A stretch of 64,000 nt of DNA from positions 4,738,596-4,802,595 of the forward strand of contig JANCRA010000030.1 of NCBI GenBank assembly GCA_024362935.1, read 5' to 3'. A program made the translations under genes and the position numbers. Source of the stretch: Setophaga petechia (taxonomy: Eukaryota > Chordata > Aves > Passeriformes > Parulidae). Below are positions 1 to 10,961 of the stretch, in pieces. The notes below the pieces were generated by a model. It ran no database searches, had not been told where the DNA came from, and worked only from the letters and a program-made list of their open reading frames with translations. Every line of letters starts with the position of its first letter. Position 1 is the stretch's first letter.

Positions 1-539
1 TCACATGAGGAACACAGTGATGGAATAAAACCTGCACAATTATCCTGACTGCAGGAATCGCTCCCAAAGGACCTTCCATTAGGGTAAGCCAGCATGCAGC
101 TTGCCCTGTTCTGAGTCCTGCAGAAACACGATTTCCTTTACGGTTTTTCCTACCCAAACACTTAAGTTTTAATCTTATTAACTACGGACAGTTAATACCG
201 TACATGCCTACAGGTAGCAAGCAAGCGGATTCCTCCGGGTCCAGCGTGGAAGCCAGCGGGGTGGCTTTGAGGCAAGGACCTTGGGGAGGGGAGCAGAGCG
301 GCCGTGTCACATCCCAGCCCGGCTCTCGCTCGGGGAACGGGACGCTAAAGGACCCAGGTGCTGCCATGGCGAGACACAGCTGGAAGGTCTCCAGAGTCCG
401 CGTCCTGCTCCCGAGACAAACACAGAGAGGGCTCCGGAGCGGACACGGGACGAGGGGAGCAGCCAAACCCTCCCTGAAGCCCGGAAGGCGGGAGCGCTCA
501 GCCCCGCCGGCCCAGACCCCACCGCCCGCCGCCGCTCAC
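1..539 (-). other. SLC25A25: SLC25A25 intron 1 (5' part)
   Basis: This is intron sequence downstream (on the minus strand) of the SLC25A25 first exon, starting at the GTGAGC donor. Its GC-rich right half belongs to the CpG island. I see no further exon before the window edge. The open frames here on both strands are GC-driven. Confidence 0.7.
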
Positions 540-830
540 CCGCAGATCCAGCTCGGAGCGGTGCAGCCCGAGGCGCCCCAGCCCCACGGCCAGGTCGTGG
601 ATGCAGAGCGCGCCGTCGCGGTTCACATCGAGCTTCTGGAACAGGGTCCGGAGACGCCGGTCCTGCTCGGAGGCCTCGCACAGCGACCGCCCGCAGGACC
701 CCGCGTTGCCCCCGCCGCCTCCGCTGCTGCCGCTGCTGCCGCTCTCCACCGCAGATCCGTGCGGGGACCCGCACGGGCAGAGAACGCCGCTCACCACTGG
801 GGAGGCGAGAGAGCGCCGCGCCCCCGGCAT
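540..830 (-). CDS. SLC25A25: SLC25A25 (SCaMC-2) first coding exon, partial gene
   Basis: This is the first coding exon, 97 codons, of the calcium-dependent mitochondrial ATP-Mg/phosphate carrier SCaMC-2. On the minus strand an ATG at 830-828 opens a Ser/Gly-rich leader (residues about 22-55). The EF-hand follows, containing LFQKLDVNRDGALCIHDLAVGL with its loop at residues 68-79 (Asp1, Asn3, Asp5, Gly6 and Asp at position 12 in place of the usual Glu). The exon ends in HRSELDLR directly before a GTGAGC donor (reads GCTCAC at 534-539 on the plus strand), phase 0, as in the long human isoform. The remaining EF-hands and the six-helix carrier domain lie off the left edge. The family has several alternative first exons, so this is one isoform's start. 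A GTG seven codons upstream extends the ORF but was not used. Identity rests on the EF-hand sequence plus the NAIF1 neighbour; the paralogues SLC25A23/24 are less likely. Confidence 0.88.
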
Positions 831-1732
831 GGCCGCACCGGCACCGAGCACCCCTCACGCCCGCGGCACCGGCAAATGGCGCCGCTTCCGCCTTCGCGCC
901 ACGCGCCGTCGTCGCCACGTGACGGCCCGCGCCGACCAATCACAGCGGGCGACATGCCCTGGGACACGCCCCCGGCGCCCACCCGGAGGGGCGGGTCGTG
1001 ACGTCACTGAGGACGCCCCCGCCTGCACCAATCGGGAGGAAGCGCCGCGGTGTTTCGGGGTGCGGCACAGGGGGCGGAGTAGACGCGCGGGCCAAGCCGC
1101 GATTGGCTGAGCCGCCTGGGAAGGCGGTGATAAGAAGAGCTCATCCAATCAGAGCGGGGGCCGGCAGGCAGTTTGAGATTGACGGACGTCGTGAGCATCC
1201 GGTAGGTTGGAAAGTAGTGCGCGCTCTGAAATGATGGACAGGAGAAGTACCCAATGGAATTACAACAAGGAAATCCAAGGGCGGGCCCAACCCCTCAGCG
1301 GCCCGACGCAGGCCCAGTGTCCTGAGACCAGCGGCGGGGCAGGGCCGCCTCTTATCTGCCTGATGGACAGCGCTGTTGACCAATAATAATGCGGTACTCC
1401 AGGTGGGAGGTGGGCAAGTCGTGTGACGGGCAGGCCGGCGAACCAATCAGACGTGGCAGGAAGAGGGGCCGATTCTGGAAGCCATTACGCCAGTGCCGCA
1501 GGGCGGGGGCCGTTGCGCGGGGCTGCCGGGCGAGAGCCGTACGCAATTTGCGTATCGTTGGCGGTGCCAAAGGGGGAGCGGGGGGGACCGACCCCTCGGG
1601 GCCCTGAGGGGCCTCGGGGCCCCCCTGTTGTCCCCGGCCCCGGGGGTGGGGGGGCCCTGCCGCCCCTCGGCCCTGCCCAGCGTCCCCCAGGCCCCCCCAG
1701 TGTGACCCCGTGCCCCGTCCCCGTTGCCCCCC
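831..1732. promoter_or_regulatory. Bidirectional CpG-island promoter, SLC25A25 / NAIF1
   Basis: This is a head-to-head intergenic region of about 0.9 kb between divergent SLC25A25 and NAIF1. It is CpG-dense and carries seven CCAAT boxes: forward at 936, 1028, 1145, 1251, 1380 and 1443, and inverted (ATTGG) at 1102. It also holds a perfect CRE palindrome TGACGTCA at 999-1006 and an E-box CACGTG at 916-921. I see no TATA box. Clustered CCAAT boxes are typical of NF-Y-driven bidirectional promoters. The two transcription starts cannot be placed from sequence alone. Confidence 0.8.
999..1006. promoter_or_regulatory. Consensus cAMP response element
   Basis: A perfect 8-bp palindrome TGACGTCA sits about 170 bp upstream of the SLC25A25 ATG and 730 bp upstream of the NAIF1 ATG, inside the shared promoter. 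It is a candidate CREB/ATF site. Use by either gene is inferred. Confidence 0.6.
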
Positions 1733-3552
1733 ATGGCCATGGCGTCGCCGCCGGCGCCCCCGGCCAAGAAGCGGAAGATGAACTTCTCGGAGCGGGAGGT
1801 GGAGATCATCGTGGAGGAGCTGGAGCGGGGAAAGCACCTCCTCGTCAACCACTTCAACGCGGGCGTGCCGCTGGCCGCCAAGGCCGCCGCCTGGCACGAC
1901 ATCCTGCGCCGCGTCAACGCCGTCGCCACCTGCCACCGCGAGCTGCCCGAGGTCAAGAAGAAGTGGTCCGACCTCAAGACCGAGGTGCGGCGCAAAGTGG
2001 CCCAAGTGCGGGCTGCCATGGAAGGGGGAGGCGACAACCAGAACGGCGGCGGCAACGGGCCCGAGGGCGAGGAGCCGGCGGGCGCCGCGGCCGCCCCGGT
2101 GATCCTCACCCCCATGCAGCAGCGCATCTGCAACCTGCTGGGAGAGGCCACCATCATCAGCCTGCCGAGCGGCGACTGCGGCGCGGGTGACGGGAGCGAC
2201 ATCCCCATCACCGCGTCGGCCACCACGGTCACCCTGACCCAGAGTGAGTGCTGTGCCCGCCCAAACGCTCTGGGCTGGACTGGAGGGTCACACAGAGCCC
2301 CTGACACCCCCTGCGAAGGGACCCCGAGCCTTGTGTGGGGACAGAGCCACGGAATGGTTTAGGTTGGAAAGGACCTTAAAGAGCACCCAGTTCCAACCCC
2401 CTGCCATGGGCAGAAGGTCCCCCAGCCATGGGCAGAGACACCTTCTACTAGACCAGGTTGATGCACCCAGCCTGGCCTTGAACATTTCCAGGGATAGGGT
2501 GTCCACAGGTTCTTTGGGCAGAGAGAAACCCCAACAAAAAGAAATCCCGACATCTCTGTAATGAATGCTCCTCCCAGTCTGCCCTTGTGGTGTAGGGGAG
2601 TGGCCGCAAGACAGCAGGTACTGAAAGTCAGCTTTGACAGCCGGACTCAGCCTAAAGGGCAAGGGAATCAAGGATCCTTTGCACCTTGGGAGATTCTTCA
2701 GTTCCTGTCTGGGGAAAAACATCTTCAGGGCTGATTTTCCAGTGTGCAGTGCCCCAAAGAGCAGCTCTTCTACCGACAGGGGCCATTTGGGGTCTTTGCT
2801 GTTATATCAGTCAGTTAATGCTGCTTGGAAAGATTGTTCTAAATTGGAGATTGAGAAATCATATTGTCTAGACAGATAAGGCATTCCCTATTCCTTTGGA
2901 TTGTACAGCCCAGAAGGAAGCTCGACTGAGGGTGGAGTAGACTTAAATAGGTCATTTTGTGCATTGCTGGCCATTGTATGTTATCTCACTGAACAGACCG
3001 TATTCCTGTGATACTCACTGAATAGTCCTGTAGATAAAAATCCTGTATCCCAGCTACTCCTGACTCCCTTTCTGTCCTTTGTTCTCAGTTCCTGCAGAGA
3101 CAGCCTACCACAGCCTGGAGGACGGCGTTGTGGAGTACTGCACCACGGAAGCCCCCGCCACCGTCACGGCCGAGGCGCCCCTGGAGATGATGGCCCATCA
3201 GCACGAGGTGTCTGCCAAGCCCCAGGAGCTGAAAAGCCGCATTGCCCTCAACTCAGCCAAGCTCCTGCAGGAGCAGCGAGTGACCAACCTGCACGTGAAG
3301 GAGATTGCCCAGCACCTGGAGCAGCAGAACGACTTGCTGCAGATGATTCGCCGCTCGCAGGAGGTGCAGGCGTGTGCCCAGGAGCGGCAGGCACAGGCCA
3401 TGGAGGGCACACAGGCAGCTCTGAGTGCCCTCATCCAGGTCCTCCGCCCCATGATTAAGGACTTCCGTCGATTTTTGCAGAGCAATACACCCAGCCCATC
3501 GGTCACCACTGAGCCTGGCCAGACAGGGCAGCAAGATGGTATGATCCAGTGA
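1733..3552 (+). CDS. NAIF1: NAIF1, nuclear apoptosis-inducing factor 1
   Basis: The two coding exons are 1733-2243 and 3089-3552 (324 aa; human 327). The donor is A|GTGAGT at 2244 and the acceptor is TTCTCAG at 3088; the junction rebuilds ...TVTLTQIPAET, matching the human protein. The nuclear signal KKRK (residues 12-15) precedes a Myb/SANT-like DNA-binding domain (about 16-92, containing [14 protein letters not shown]). A Gly/Pro linker follows, then a conserved [20 protein letters not shown] block, and a C-terminal coiled coil with [24 protein letters not shown]1 is known as a nuclear protein that can trigger apoptosis; it derives from the Myb-like protein of Harbinger transposons and partners HARBI1. 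Start: the ATG at 1733 is the first, but 1739 (MASPP...) has the better Kozak context (G at -3, G at +4), so the true start may be two codons later. It shares a promoter with SLC25A25. Confidence 0.96.
2244..3088 (+). other. NAIF1: NAIF1 intron
   Basis: This is the single intron interrupting the NAIF1 coding region, with a GTGAGT donor and TTCTCAG acceptor. It holds a CR1 fragment at 2347-2530. I see nothing else recognisable. Confidence 0.85.
2347..2530 (-). mobile_element. CR1 LINE 3'-end fragment
   Basis: The phrases GGAATGGTTTAGGTTGGAAAGGACC, broken here as GGAATGGTTTAGGTTGG then AAAGGACC, and later GACCAGGTTGATGCACCCAG with CCTGGCCTTGAACATTTCC, are hallmarks of the chicken-repeat-1 3' region read in reverse complement. 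The element is therefore antisense to NAIF1. It is 5'-truncated, as most CR1 copies are, and carries no open frame. Confidence 0.85.
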
Positions 3553-3565
3553 AAGAAACAGTGGT

Positions 3566-3797
3566 GGGAGGGGAGCTTTAGATTGATTGAATTAGGAAAA
3601 ATTTCCTCCCTCAAAGGGTTGCCAAGCCCTGGCACAGGCTGCCCAGGGCAGTGGTGAAGTCAGCATTCCTGGAGAGATTTAAAAGATGTGTAGATACGGC
3701 ACCTGGGGACATGGGTTAGTGGTGAATGTGGCAGTGGTGGGGAAACTCAATGATCTTAAAAGTCTTTTCCGACCTAAACAATTCTGTGATTCTGTGG
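3566..3797 (+). mobile_element. CR1 LINE 3' end with ATTCTGTG tail
   Basis: A sense-oriented CR1 3' fragment ends in the diagnostic terminal octamer repeat ATTCTGTGATTCTGTG (3781-3796). Internal CR1 phrases include GGCACAGGCTGCCCAGGGCA. It starts only about 14 bases after the NAIF1 stop codon, so it is transcribed as UTR. Confidence 0.88.
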
Positions 3798-3977
3798 GAT
3801 ATCTGCCATGCTAAAAACCTACCTATGCTGGCAGGGGACACTTGGGAGCATGGGGTGCTGCCTCTTCTCAGTGTGAATAGCTCCCTTGGTGTTTGGCTGA
3901 GTCTAAACTGGTTTCTCTGCCAATCTGGTGCTAATCTGCCCTTTGAGACTGTCATACAGAGCCATAGCAGGATGTGT

Positions 3978-3983
3978 AATAAA
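3978..3983 (+). terminator. NAIF1: Polyadenylation signal, NAIF1 (candidate)
   Basis: This AATAAA lies about 430 bases after the NAIF1 stop codon and is the first canonical signal downstream. Confidence 0.5.
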
Positions 3984-4095
3984 CCAGCAACTTAACATGG
4001 ATTGCTTTAGTTCCTCAAACAATAGATTTATTTTTTTAAAAGTTATTTTTTAATTTCTGTGTGAAAGAAAGAATCTGTCCTAATTATGACACCTC

Positions 4096-4119
4096 TCTTT
4101 TTGTCTCTCTCTCTCTCTC
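4096..4119. repeat. CT dinucleotide microsatellite
   Basis: A short (CT)n tract follows a T-rich stretch in the region downstream of NAIF1. Confidence 0.8.
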
Positions 4120-4172
4120 GAGATCTATAGCCTTTAAAACTGACTTCTAACATGGAGAGTTCTGTCGGGATA

Positions 4173-4655
4173 TCAGTGCTGCAGCTGCCAAGGTACAGTG
4201 ATGGTGAAGCCACAGTGCACACAGTGAATGTATTTCTGCCTCTTGCTGAAAGCATTTACTGGAAACGTGGTACCAGATGTGGTAGAACCTTCCCTCTGCA
4301 CTGAGAGCCCTGGATCCTGCTCCTGCAGCATCACATCCTGCCCATGCAGAGTAGCACCCAGCCTCTGTGCATTTTCACTTCCCTGAGGATCCCAGTGGGA
4401 TTGAAACAGTGCATTCACCTCATGTTTTATCTGTGTGCCGTCATGAAATTTCTCTATCAACTTGGGAGATGTGATGAAAGTTTCATGTCTTGGGTACCAG
4501 AAACTCTCCTGGGATATGTCTTGGCACAACGTCTTTATTTGTCGCAGCGTAAACACCCAAGGGCCTGGATGAGTTTCATTGGGGAGGATGGAACAGTGAA
4601 ACTCCATCTCTGCTTCATCTGCATAGTTTGTCACCTCCAGAATACCTTGATCCAT
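4173..4655 (-). other. Unidentified 160-codon ORF, antisense to the NAIF1 3' flank
   Basis: On the minus strand an ATG at 4655-4653 opens an uninterrupted frame ending in TGA at 4175-4173. An in-frame TAG lies a few codons upstream, so the ATG is the natural start if it is monoexonic. The predicted protein begins MDQGILEVTNYADEAEM, is rich in His, Trp, Gln and Glu, and ends with a Cys-x2-Cys pair (HCVHCGF). Codon choice looks coding-like (many CTG, GTG, CAG and GAG codons) in DNA of ordinary GC content. I do not recognise a family, and human 9q34.11 has no gene I know of here. It could be a terminal exon, a decayed retrocopy or chance; an ORF this long is expected roughly once or twice by chance in a window this size. 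Confidence 0.3.
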
Positions 4656-6243
4656 CAAAGTGGACCTGCACTAAGGTCCTGGACTAAGCTGCAGCCACAC
4701 AAGAATTCCCAATGTTGAGGAGTTTGTCAGCCACTGATTTGAGTGAATTTTGGGGCATTACTTGGTTCTGCTGCTGGTGGTGTTTGTTTTGTACTGTTTG
4801 GGAGCTGGAAGGAAGCCAGTCCAGCCATTCCATGTTTGTCTGGCCTCATCCTGACAAACAGAGCTGAGCCTCTCCTCACTATCCTATACCGTTATACAGG
4901 GTGAAACAACATTACAGCCACTTCTGAGGCATTCTGTGGATCTTAGTCCTTAATGAGAAAGCCTAATTGCACAGGTTGGTCAACATGATTCTCACAGACT
5001 TGCAGTAACTTCATGAACTTTTAGATTAAAAATCCACTTGTACCTGCATGGAAGAAAACTTAGGGAAAGAATAAAAGGAAGTGTAAGTCTTCTCCTTCTG
5101 CCTTTCAAAGTGGCTTACATTTTACAGGCTTGTTGCTTGCCAGGTTATTACTTTTAAAACTGAACTTTTCCAGAGCTGGTTTTACTTGCTGTTAAGTCTC
5201 CTTTAGGGCTGACAAGGGAGTGAATTTGCACAATCAAATGAAACCTTTACCCAGCCTTTAATGGGGAGATGCTGATGGGGGACCCCTGGTTAGAGCAGTG
5301 GGTGATGAGGTCACTGCTGTCAGTCCCTGGCCTTTACTCATCTCCTCCTTTCTACAAATCTGATGGGGGAGAAAAGGACACCACAGTGAGAAGGGTTTGG
5401 TCCCTGGAAGACTCCCAACCCCTTGGGACTGACACCTCCAAGCTGAGTCAGGGTGGATCCTGCCATGTCTGGCATCTCACCACATGAGTAGCACTTGCCT
5501 GACTCTTCCTCTTCGACTTTGTGGAATCAAATCAATTGCTGAACTGAAATTTATTTTTAGAGGGAGGACTATGTCATATGTGTTGGTTTACCTCATTTGT
5601 GTAATGATCTCTCCTTTACAAATATGAATTTTAATAAAAAATACATTTTGGTAAACAGGCTGTTTCAGTTCATTGGTGCATGCAGAAGTGAAAATGAGTT
5701 CACGACAACAACTTTGCAACCCAGAATCCTCACTGTGAAGGGACCAAGGAGAGCTGTGAACAATCACAAGTCACAGTAGCTTTTCCTCTTGTTTGTGAAT
5801 CTTGTGGCCTTGTATTTACATAATTACAGTCTTTTTCAAATAATAGCTTTTACAGGCTTACCTTGGAGCACGAGTTATTTCACAATGTCTGAATGAATAC
5901 TGAAATACAGTAATCTCCCAACTGCTCAGAAGATGCCACAATAGCCTAAAATAATGCTAGAAATATCAGCCTTTGGCTTTAAATTGCAGTGTGCATTTTT
6001 TTCAGTGACTAAGCACTTCAGCTGTGTTGCTTTTCTAGAGGACTAAACGTGTTGCCATTGGAACCACACATTTTTCCTGTCTTTTCAGGATAAATGCAGA
6101 GCTTAGTCAAGCCAGCTGCATCCAAGCATGTGTTCTGTGTACAGATTTTTGTCTCATTAAAAAGATGTGGTAACATTTTAAATACAGGGTGAACAGTGCA
6201 ATGAGGGGCTTGGTTGTTGCTCATGAAGCAGTCACCAAACTTT

Positions 6244-6263
6244 GGGGGGGGGGGGGGGGCGGG
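6244..6263 (+). repeat. Poly-G run
   Basis: An uninterrupted run of about 16 G is followed by C and four more G. Such a tract can form a G-quadruplex and is prone to length error in sequencing. Confidence 0.9.
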
Positions 6264-9200
6264 GACAGAGAAAAGTGTCCCTTAATGTTAAAACCAGGAT
6301 GAATAGGTGAACAGGACACTGAGAGGACAAACAAGAACATAGGACATTCAACTGAACAACCAACTGATGCCCAAACAGAACAAAAGCTAAGGAGGAATAT
6401 TTATGGATGTTTATTTGTTCTCCTCTACTGTTCTTTTTGTACCTAGAGATTTGTATTCAACATCCAGACTGGGAAGGAGCCATGCAGAGATGTTCTGCCA
6501 CAGGGTGCCTTGGACACGGGGGTGAGCAGCATCTTCGTGCCTGCTGGGGAAAGGGAAGTTTGGCAGGGGACTCTCAGTGGTGAGAAGAAAAATGTTTGTA
6601 GCCACGGAGGCAGCACCAAGCCTCCAGGAGCACGGGTGCTCCCTCCGCTTGCGATGTGTGCGGTGCAGCCCGGCTTTCCAGGAGGTGGCACTGCGCGCCG
6701 GGATCCCGAACACTGCACTGCCCCAGGAACCACCCCTGGGCTTCAGCCCTGGTGGGATCTGCTCGCACCCTCCACTGGTAAATCTTTTCAGGGCTGAGAG
6801 ATCTGAGAGGAGGAAATTCAAAGGGCAGAGCGCAGCAATGAGATACCTATCCCTGGAAAAGTCATGATGCCTGGGGACTCGGAGCAGGTCCCTCTGCTTC
6901 CCAAAGACATGGCAGAGGATCCTGGGATGTCTGCCTTTGGGATGAGTTCACTGCAGAACCGAATGGGCAAGGGCAGGATTTTAAAAAACACATCAAGTCC
7001 TTCATTATAAGAAAAGGGACAGGTTTTAAGGTTTTTTTAGAACAGGTTTTAAGGTTTAAGACACGTTTTAGGGTTTCTTTAATATATGTCAGCTTCACAC
7101 AGGCACAATCCCCTCCAAGGGACAGAATGATTTGGCCCGCACACACACCCAAATAACCTCTACTTCCTCCAGCACGATTTTAAAGTTTTCAAGCCTGTTT
7201 TGGCAAAGCATCCTTCTGGGGATGGTTTGTGGGGCTTTTTCCTCTTGTGAGTGAGAGGTTGTTGCCAGCAAGTATTGTCAGCAGAAGGGTGATCAGGTCA
7301 GTGTGAAAATTAAAGCATTTAATATTCTCTGTCTTGCTTAAAAGCACCTGATAAGAAGCTTCATGAGACGGAGGAGCCCAGCTTCCAGCCATGTTTTGAG
7401 TGGGGGAATGAAGTCAGTATCACCTGCAAACGGGTCCCAGATGTGCAGGTGTTTAACCCGAGACAGAATCCCAGCGCCAGCAGGGACAGTTTCCTTCACC
7501 TCTGTCACCTGGGATCCCAAATTAGAGGTTGCTGTGTCAAGGGAGAACCACAGACCTACGGTTGCTTCTGATGTATTTGGGGTAACAGCAGCACTTGCAG
7601 GCAGTGGGGCAGACCACGGCCACAACCAGCAAGTCTCTTGTCCAGCACAACACTGAAGGGATGGAAGCTGGGCTACAGGCACAGGATAAGGCTTGATAAA
7701 CACAACAAGCCTTGAGGCAAAGCAGGTTCCAAGCCTGAAGATTTTGGAAGGGGCAAACAAGATCCAGTTCCACCCACAGACCTCACAGAATGAAGCAGAG
7801 AGTTCTGCTGCACATTCCCAGGACACACTGAAGCAGACATGGAAACCTGTAAACAAAAAAAGCCAGGCAGCTGGATTTTCAGGTCTAACCACATTTTTGA
7901 GGAAAGGAATCCACTGACTTCAGAGTCCTGGGCTCCCTTTTCTCAATAACAGGATTCCCAGTGCTGGCAGGCCAGAAACCCCACCGTGCAGGTGTGTCCT
8001 TTGCACATCCAACAGGAAACCCATCCTGGCACAGAAAGTGAAATAGTTCCTGGCCTTTATGATGATTTCAATTAAATATGAAACAAGTGAAAAACACAAG
8101 CAGGTCAAAGTGCAGCTCACAGGCTGTTATTAAGCTGAGAAGACATAAGCTTGGAATAACTCCACACCATGGGATAATCCTGTGCAATGGGGACAGGTAC
8201 CCATTTCCCTGACGGGAACTGGCAGCAGGCACTGCTGTGGTGTCTGCACCCCCTGCCCATTTTGGGAGCTCCCCAGCCTGGACCTGCCCCAGCTCTGGGG
8301 AAGGCACCCACCCACTGCAGCTCCCACCCACAGCTCCTTGGAGCAGGGCATTGCATCCCACTCACAGCCCCAAGAATGCATTTACAGCTTAAAGTGACTG
8401 TGATAATCTCTTTTTTTTTTTTGGATGATGAGGCTGAAAGCTCATTAAGGCCATTACAGCACAGGCGACAGGTGTAACAGAGAACCATTACTGTGTTTAT
8501 GCTCTTACAGCAACGTGTGTAATTTAGTTTTAAAACTTTAATCATTTGGCTGCCAGGACAAATGAATTAGCGTGATGATGCTTTCCAGAGGAAGATGCTG
8601 ATGATGTAGTTTCCAGGGCTTGTGCATCTGGGATTCCCTTGGGATAAGAGATAGGATTTGAAGGCTTACCAAATGCATTACAGGATCTACCTCACTTCAC
8701 CTCACTGAGTTTTGTCCCTCCTGCATTTATCTCACCTTGTTTCTCCACTGCTGCTTTATCTCTGTCCTCAGAGCAGAAAGGAGGCACGACAAGGTGTGTC
8801 TGATGGTGCTCACTCTCCGAGCACAGAGCTCCCAGCCCTGGCCAGCTGGGCACACCTCTCCAGGAGAGCAGAGGTGAGGCCCAGATTTAACTGCAGAGCA
8901 CAGACTGATAAAAATATCCCAGACTGATAAGACAGTGCCCTGAGCCAGCAAAAGTTGAGGAAGTGGTGGCGGCACTGGGGAGCGGCCTCAGGAAAGGCTC
9001 GGGTCAGGAAGAGCACAGGGCAGGGATGTGGCTGAGGCTCAGGGAGCAGAGGTGAGGTGGGCACAGCCATAGAGAAATCCATGGGATGTGAGTCTGGCAT
9101 GAGCAAAATCAAAGCACCTTGGTCACACACACATGGCCCCGTGGATTGCACCTGGAGCAGAAAATAATAAAAAGCCAGAGGGATGGTGGATGGATGAAGA

Positions 9201-10961
9201 TATCCTACACACACATTCCCTCTGTGCGAGGCTCAGACTAACCCATCCCCTCTGTAAACAGGAGCACTGTCCCTTTAAAACATGTGAATTTCTCCAGAAA
9301 CAATTATGCAGCATAAACACAGCAAAATCAACAGGGTGAATTTTGAACTAATAAAGATTTAATCTCTCAGTCATGAGACTGGGTTTGTTAGGAAAATACA
9401 CACATCCCTGAGACTGCAGCTACGGTTGCTATACTACACACTGCTCAGCAGCTCACTGGGCATCCTTCCAAATCCATTTATTTTTAACATCAGTCACATT
9501 ATTCAATTAATTATAAAAACACTGAGGTTTTCAAGAGATGTTTCTGATAAAACTGCAAAGTAAATATGCGTGAGAACAGCAAGGATTAAAGTCTCTGTAA
9601 ACTTTAGCATTTGAGGCTGTTGCTATAAACAAGAGAAGCCCTGGAGAAGGTTATTTACCAGAGTGAATCATAGCAGATAGCAGAGTCTCCTCCCACACCA
9701 CACACAGGGATCGTTTGTCCTTTACCTAGGGATGGAAGCAGAGCATCCACACGTCTGTCAGCCATGTGCTGGGGCATGAGAGGTGTGAGAACTGGGCTGG
9801 ATTCTTCAGATGCCTCTGGCATTTCAGCAGCACAGCTTGTAAATATCAAATATTTAGCAGGCTCTTTCCTAACAAGCTGGAGACAGAAATCAAGAAATAC
9901 CAGCCCATCTCCAGCAGTGCCTCAAAGCCTTGAAAACACCAGGTAGGAACTGATGGAAGGATTCAAGCCTCACTTGTAACAGCAGCCTGTAAACACTGCT
10001 GTTTCCTGGTAACTCCTGGAATGCCCTGTGATGGTTTCACTGTACCAATATAAAACATTTTCCCAGTCCAAAGTCTGTGTAAGCTTAACCTGGTAAGCAA
10101 AAATCATAATGCATTTGGCTTGATCGAATTTTTCACTTTTATCCAAGGACATTTCTGTGTACTGTTCCTACCAGACTTTTTGTTTTTTTCTTTTTTTCCC
10201 AAGGTTCACATTGTGGTGAAATTATTTGATAGCTCTGATATTGTCTGCATAGATGGCAGATTACAGGCAAGGAGTCTGGGCATCAAAGCCTGGCAGAGAG
10301 CAAGGACTCCCAGGCTTTCATCCAAGCTTTGCATATCAGCCTTGGGAACAGTCCCTCCCACATGAGCCTCAACTTCTCAGCCACAGAGGCTCTTGGGCAA
10401 ACACCTAAATTTTAAATCTAGGCAAATCACGTTGATGATTGCAGCCTCCTTCAGGACAAGGAGAGACATTTTGTTCTGCTTGCCCTTAAAGGATGGAATC
10501 CAGCCTAACCAGGGATGCCAGCCGCAGCGCTGGACGCAGCAGCGGCTCATAATAACAGGGAGCCATCTTGATGAAGGGATGTGCCCGGCTGGTTGCCACA
10601 TCTCACTTGTGGAGGGTGAGATTCCACCTCTGGGCCCTGCCTGGTGCTGCTCCCCAGGGCTCTGAGGTACCTGGGGCTCCCTCCTGCTCCAGCCAGCCCA
10701 GGCACTGCTGGCCTGACCCACAGCCACGCCGTGTTCCCTGAGGGGACAGCATGGCCACAGCGCTGAGTGGCCTGAGGAGCCGTGTGCCTGCAGCCCGTGG
10801 GACATGCTGAGGAGAGGGACATCACCAGGAGCTGCTCAGGCACTGGGACAAGCCAGGGAAGAGTTCCTGGTTGTCAGGAGGATGCAGAGACCATGTCTGT
10901 CACCAAACCACAGAATGGGTCCAGAGTGGGTGATGTGGCCCCATCTTTCTGCTCAAGCAGG

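Larger units (their letters stand above)
3553..4000 (+). other. NAIF1: NAIF1 3' UTR (minimal form)
   Basis: This stretch runs from the TGA at 3550-3552 to just past an AATAAA at 3978-3983, the nearest polyadenylation signal. Most of it is a CR1 insertion (3566-3797). A longer UTR ending after the AATAAA at 5633 is possible and cannot be excluded from sequence. Confidence 0.55.

Noticed and set aside
1724..1732. Upstream TTG start for NAIF1
   Set aside because: Vertebrate NAIF1 initiates at ATG; the ATGs at 1733 and 1739 fit the family N-terminus.
5633..5638. AATAAA as the principal NAIF1 poly(A) signal
   Set aside because: A closer canonical signal exists at 3978. The distal site is possible but unsupported without 3'-end data.
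7338..7892. Minus-strand ORF of 184 codons
   Set aside because: Intergenic, with no recognisable motif and no coding-like periodicity that I could see; such lengths occur by chance.
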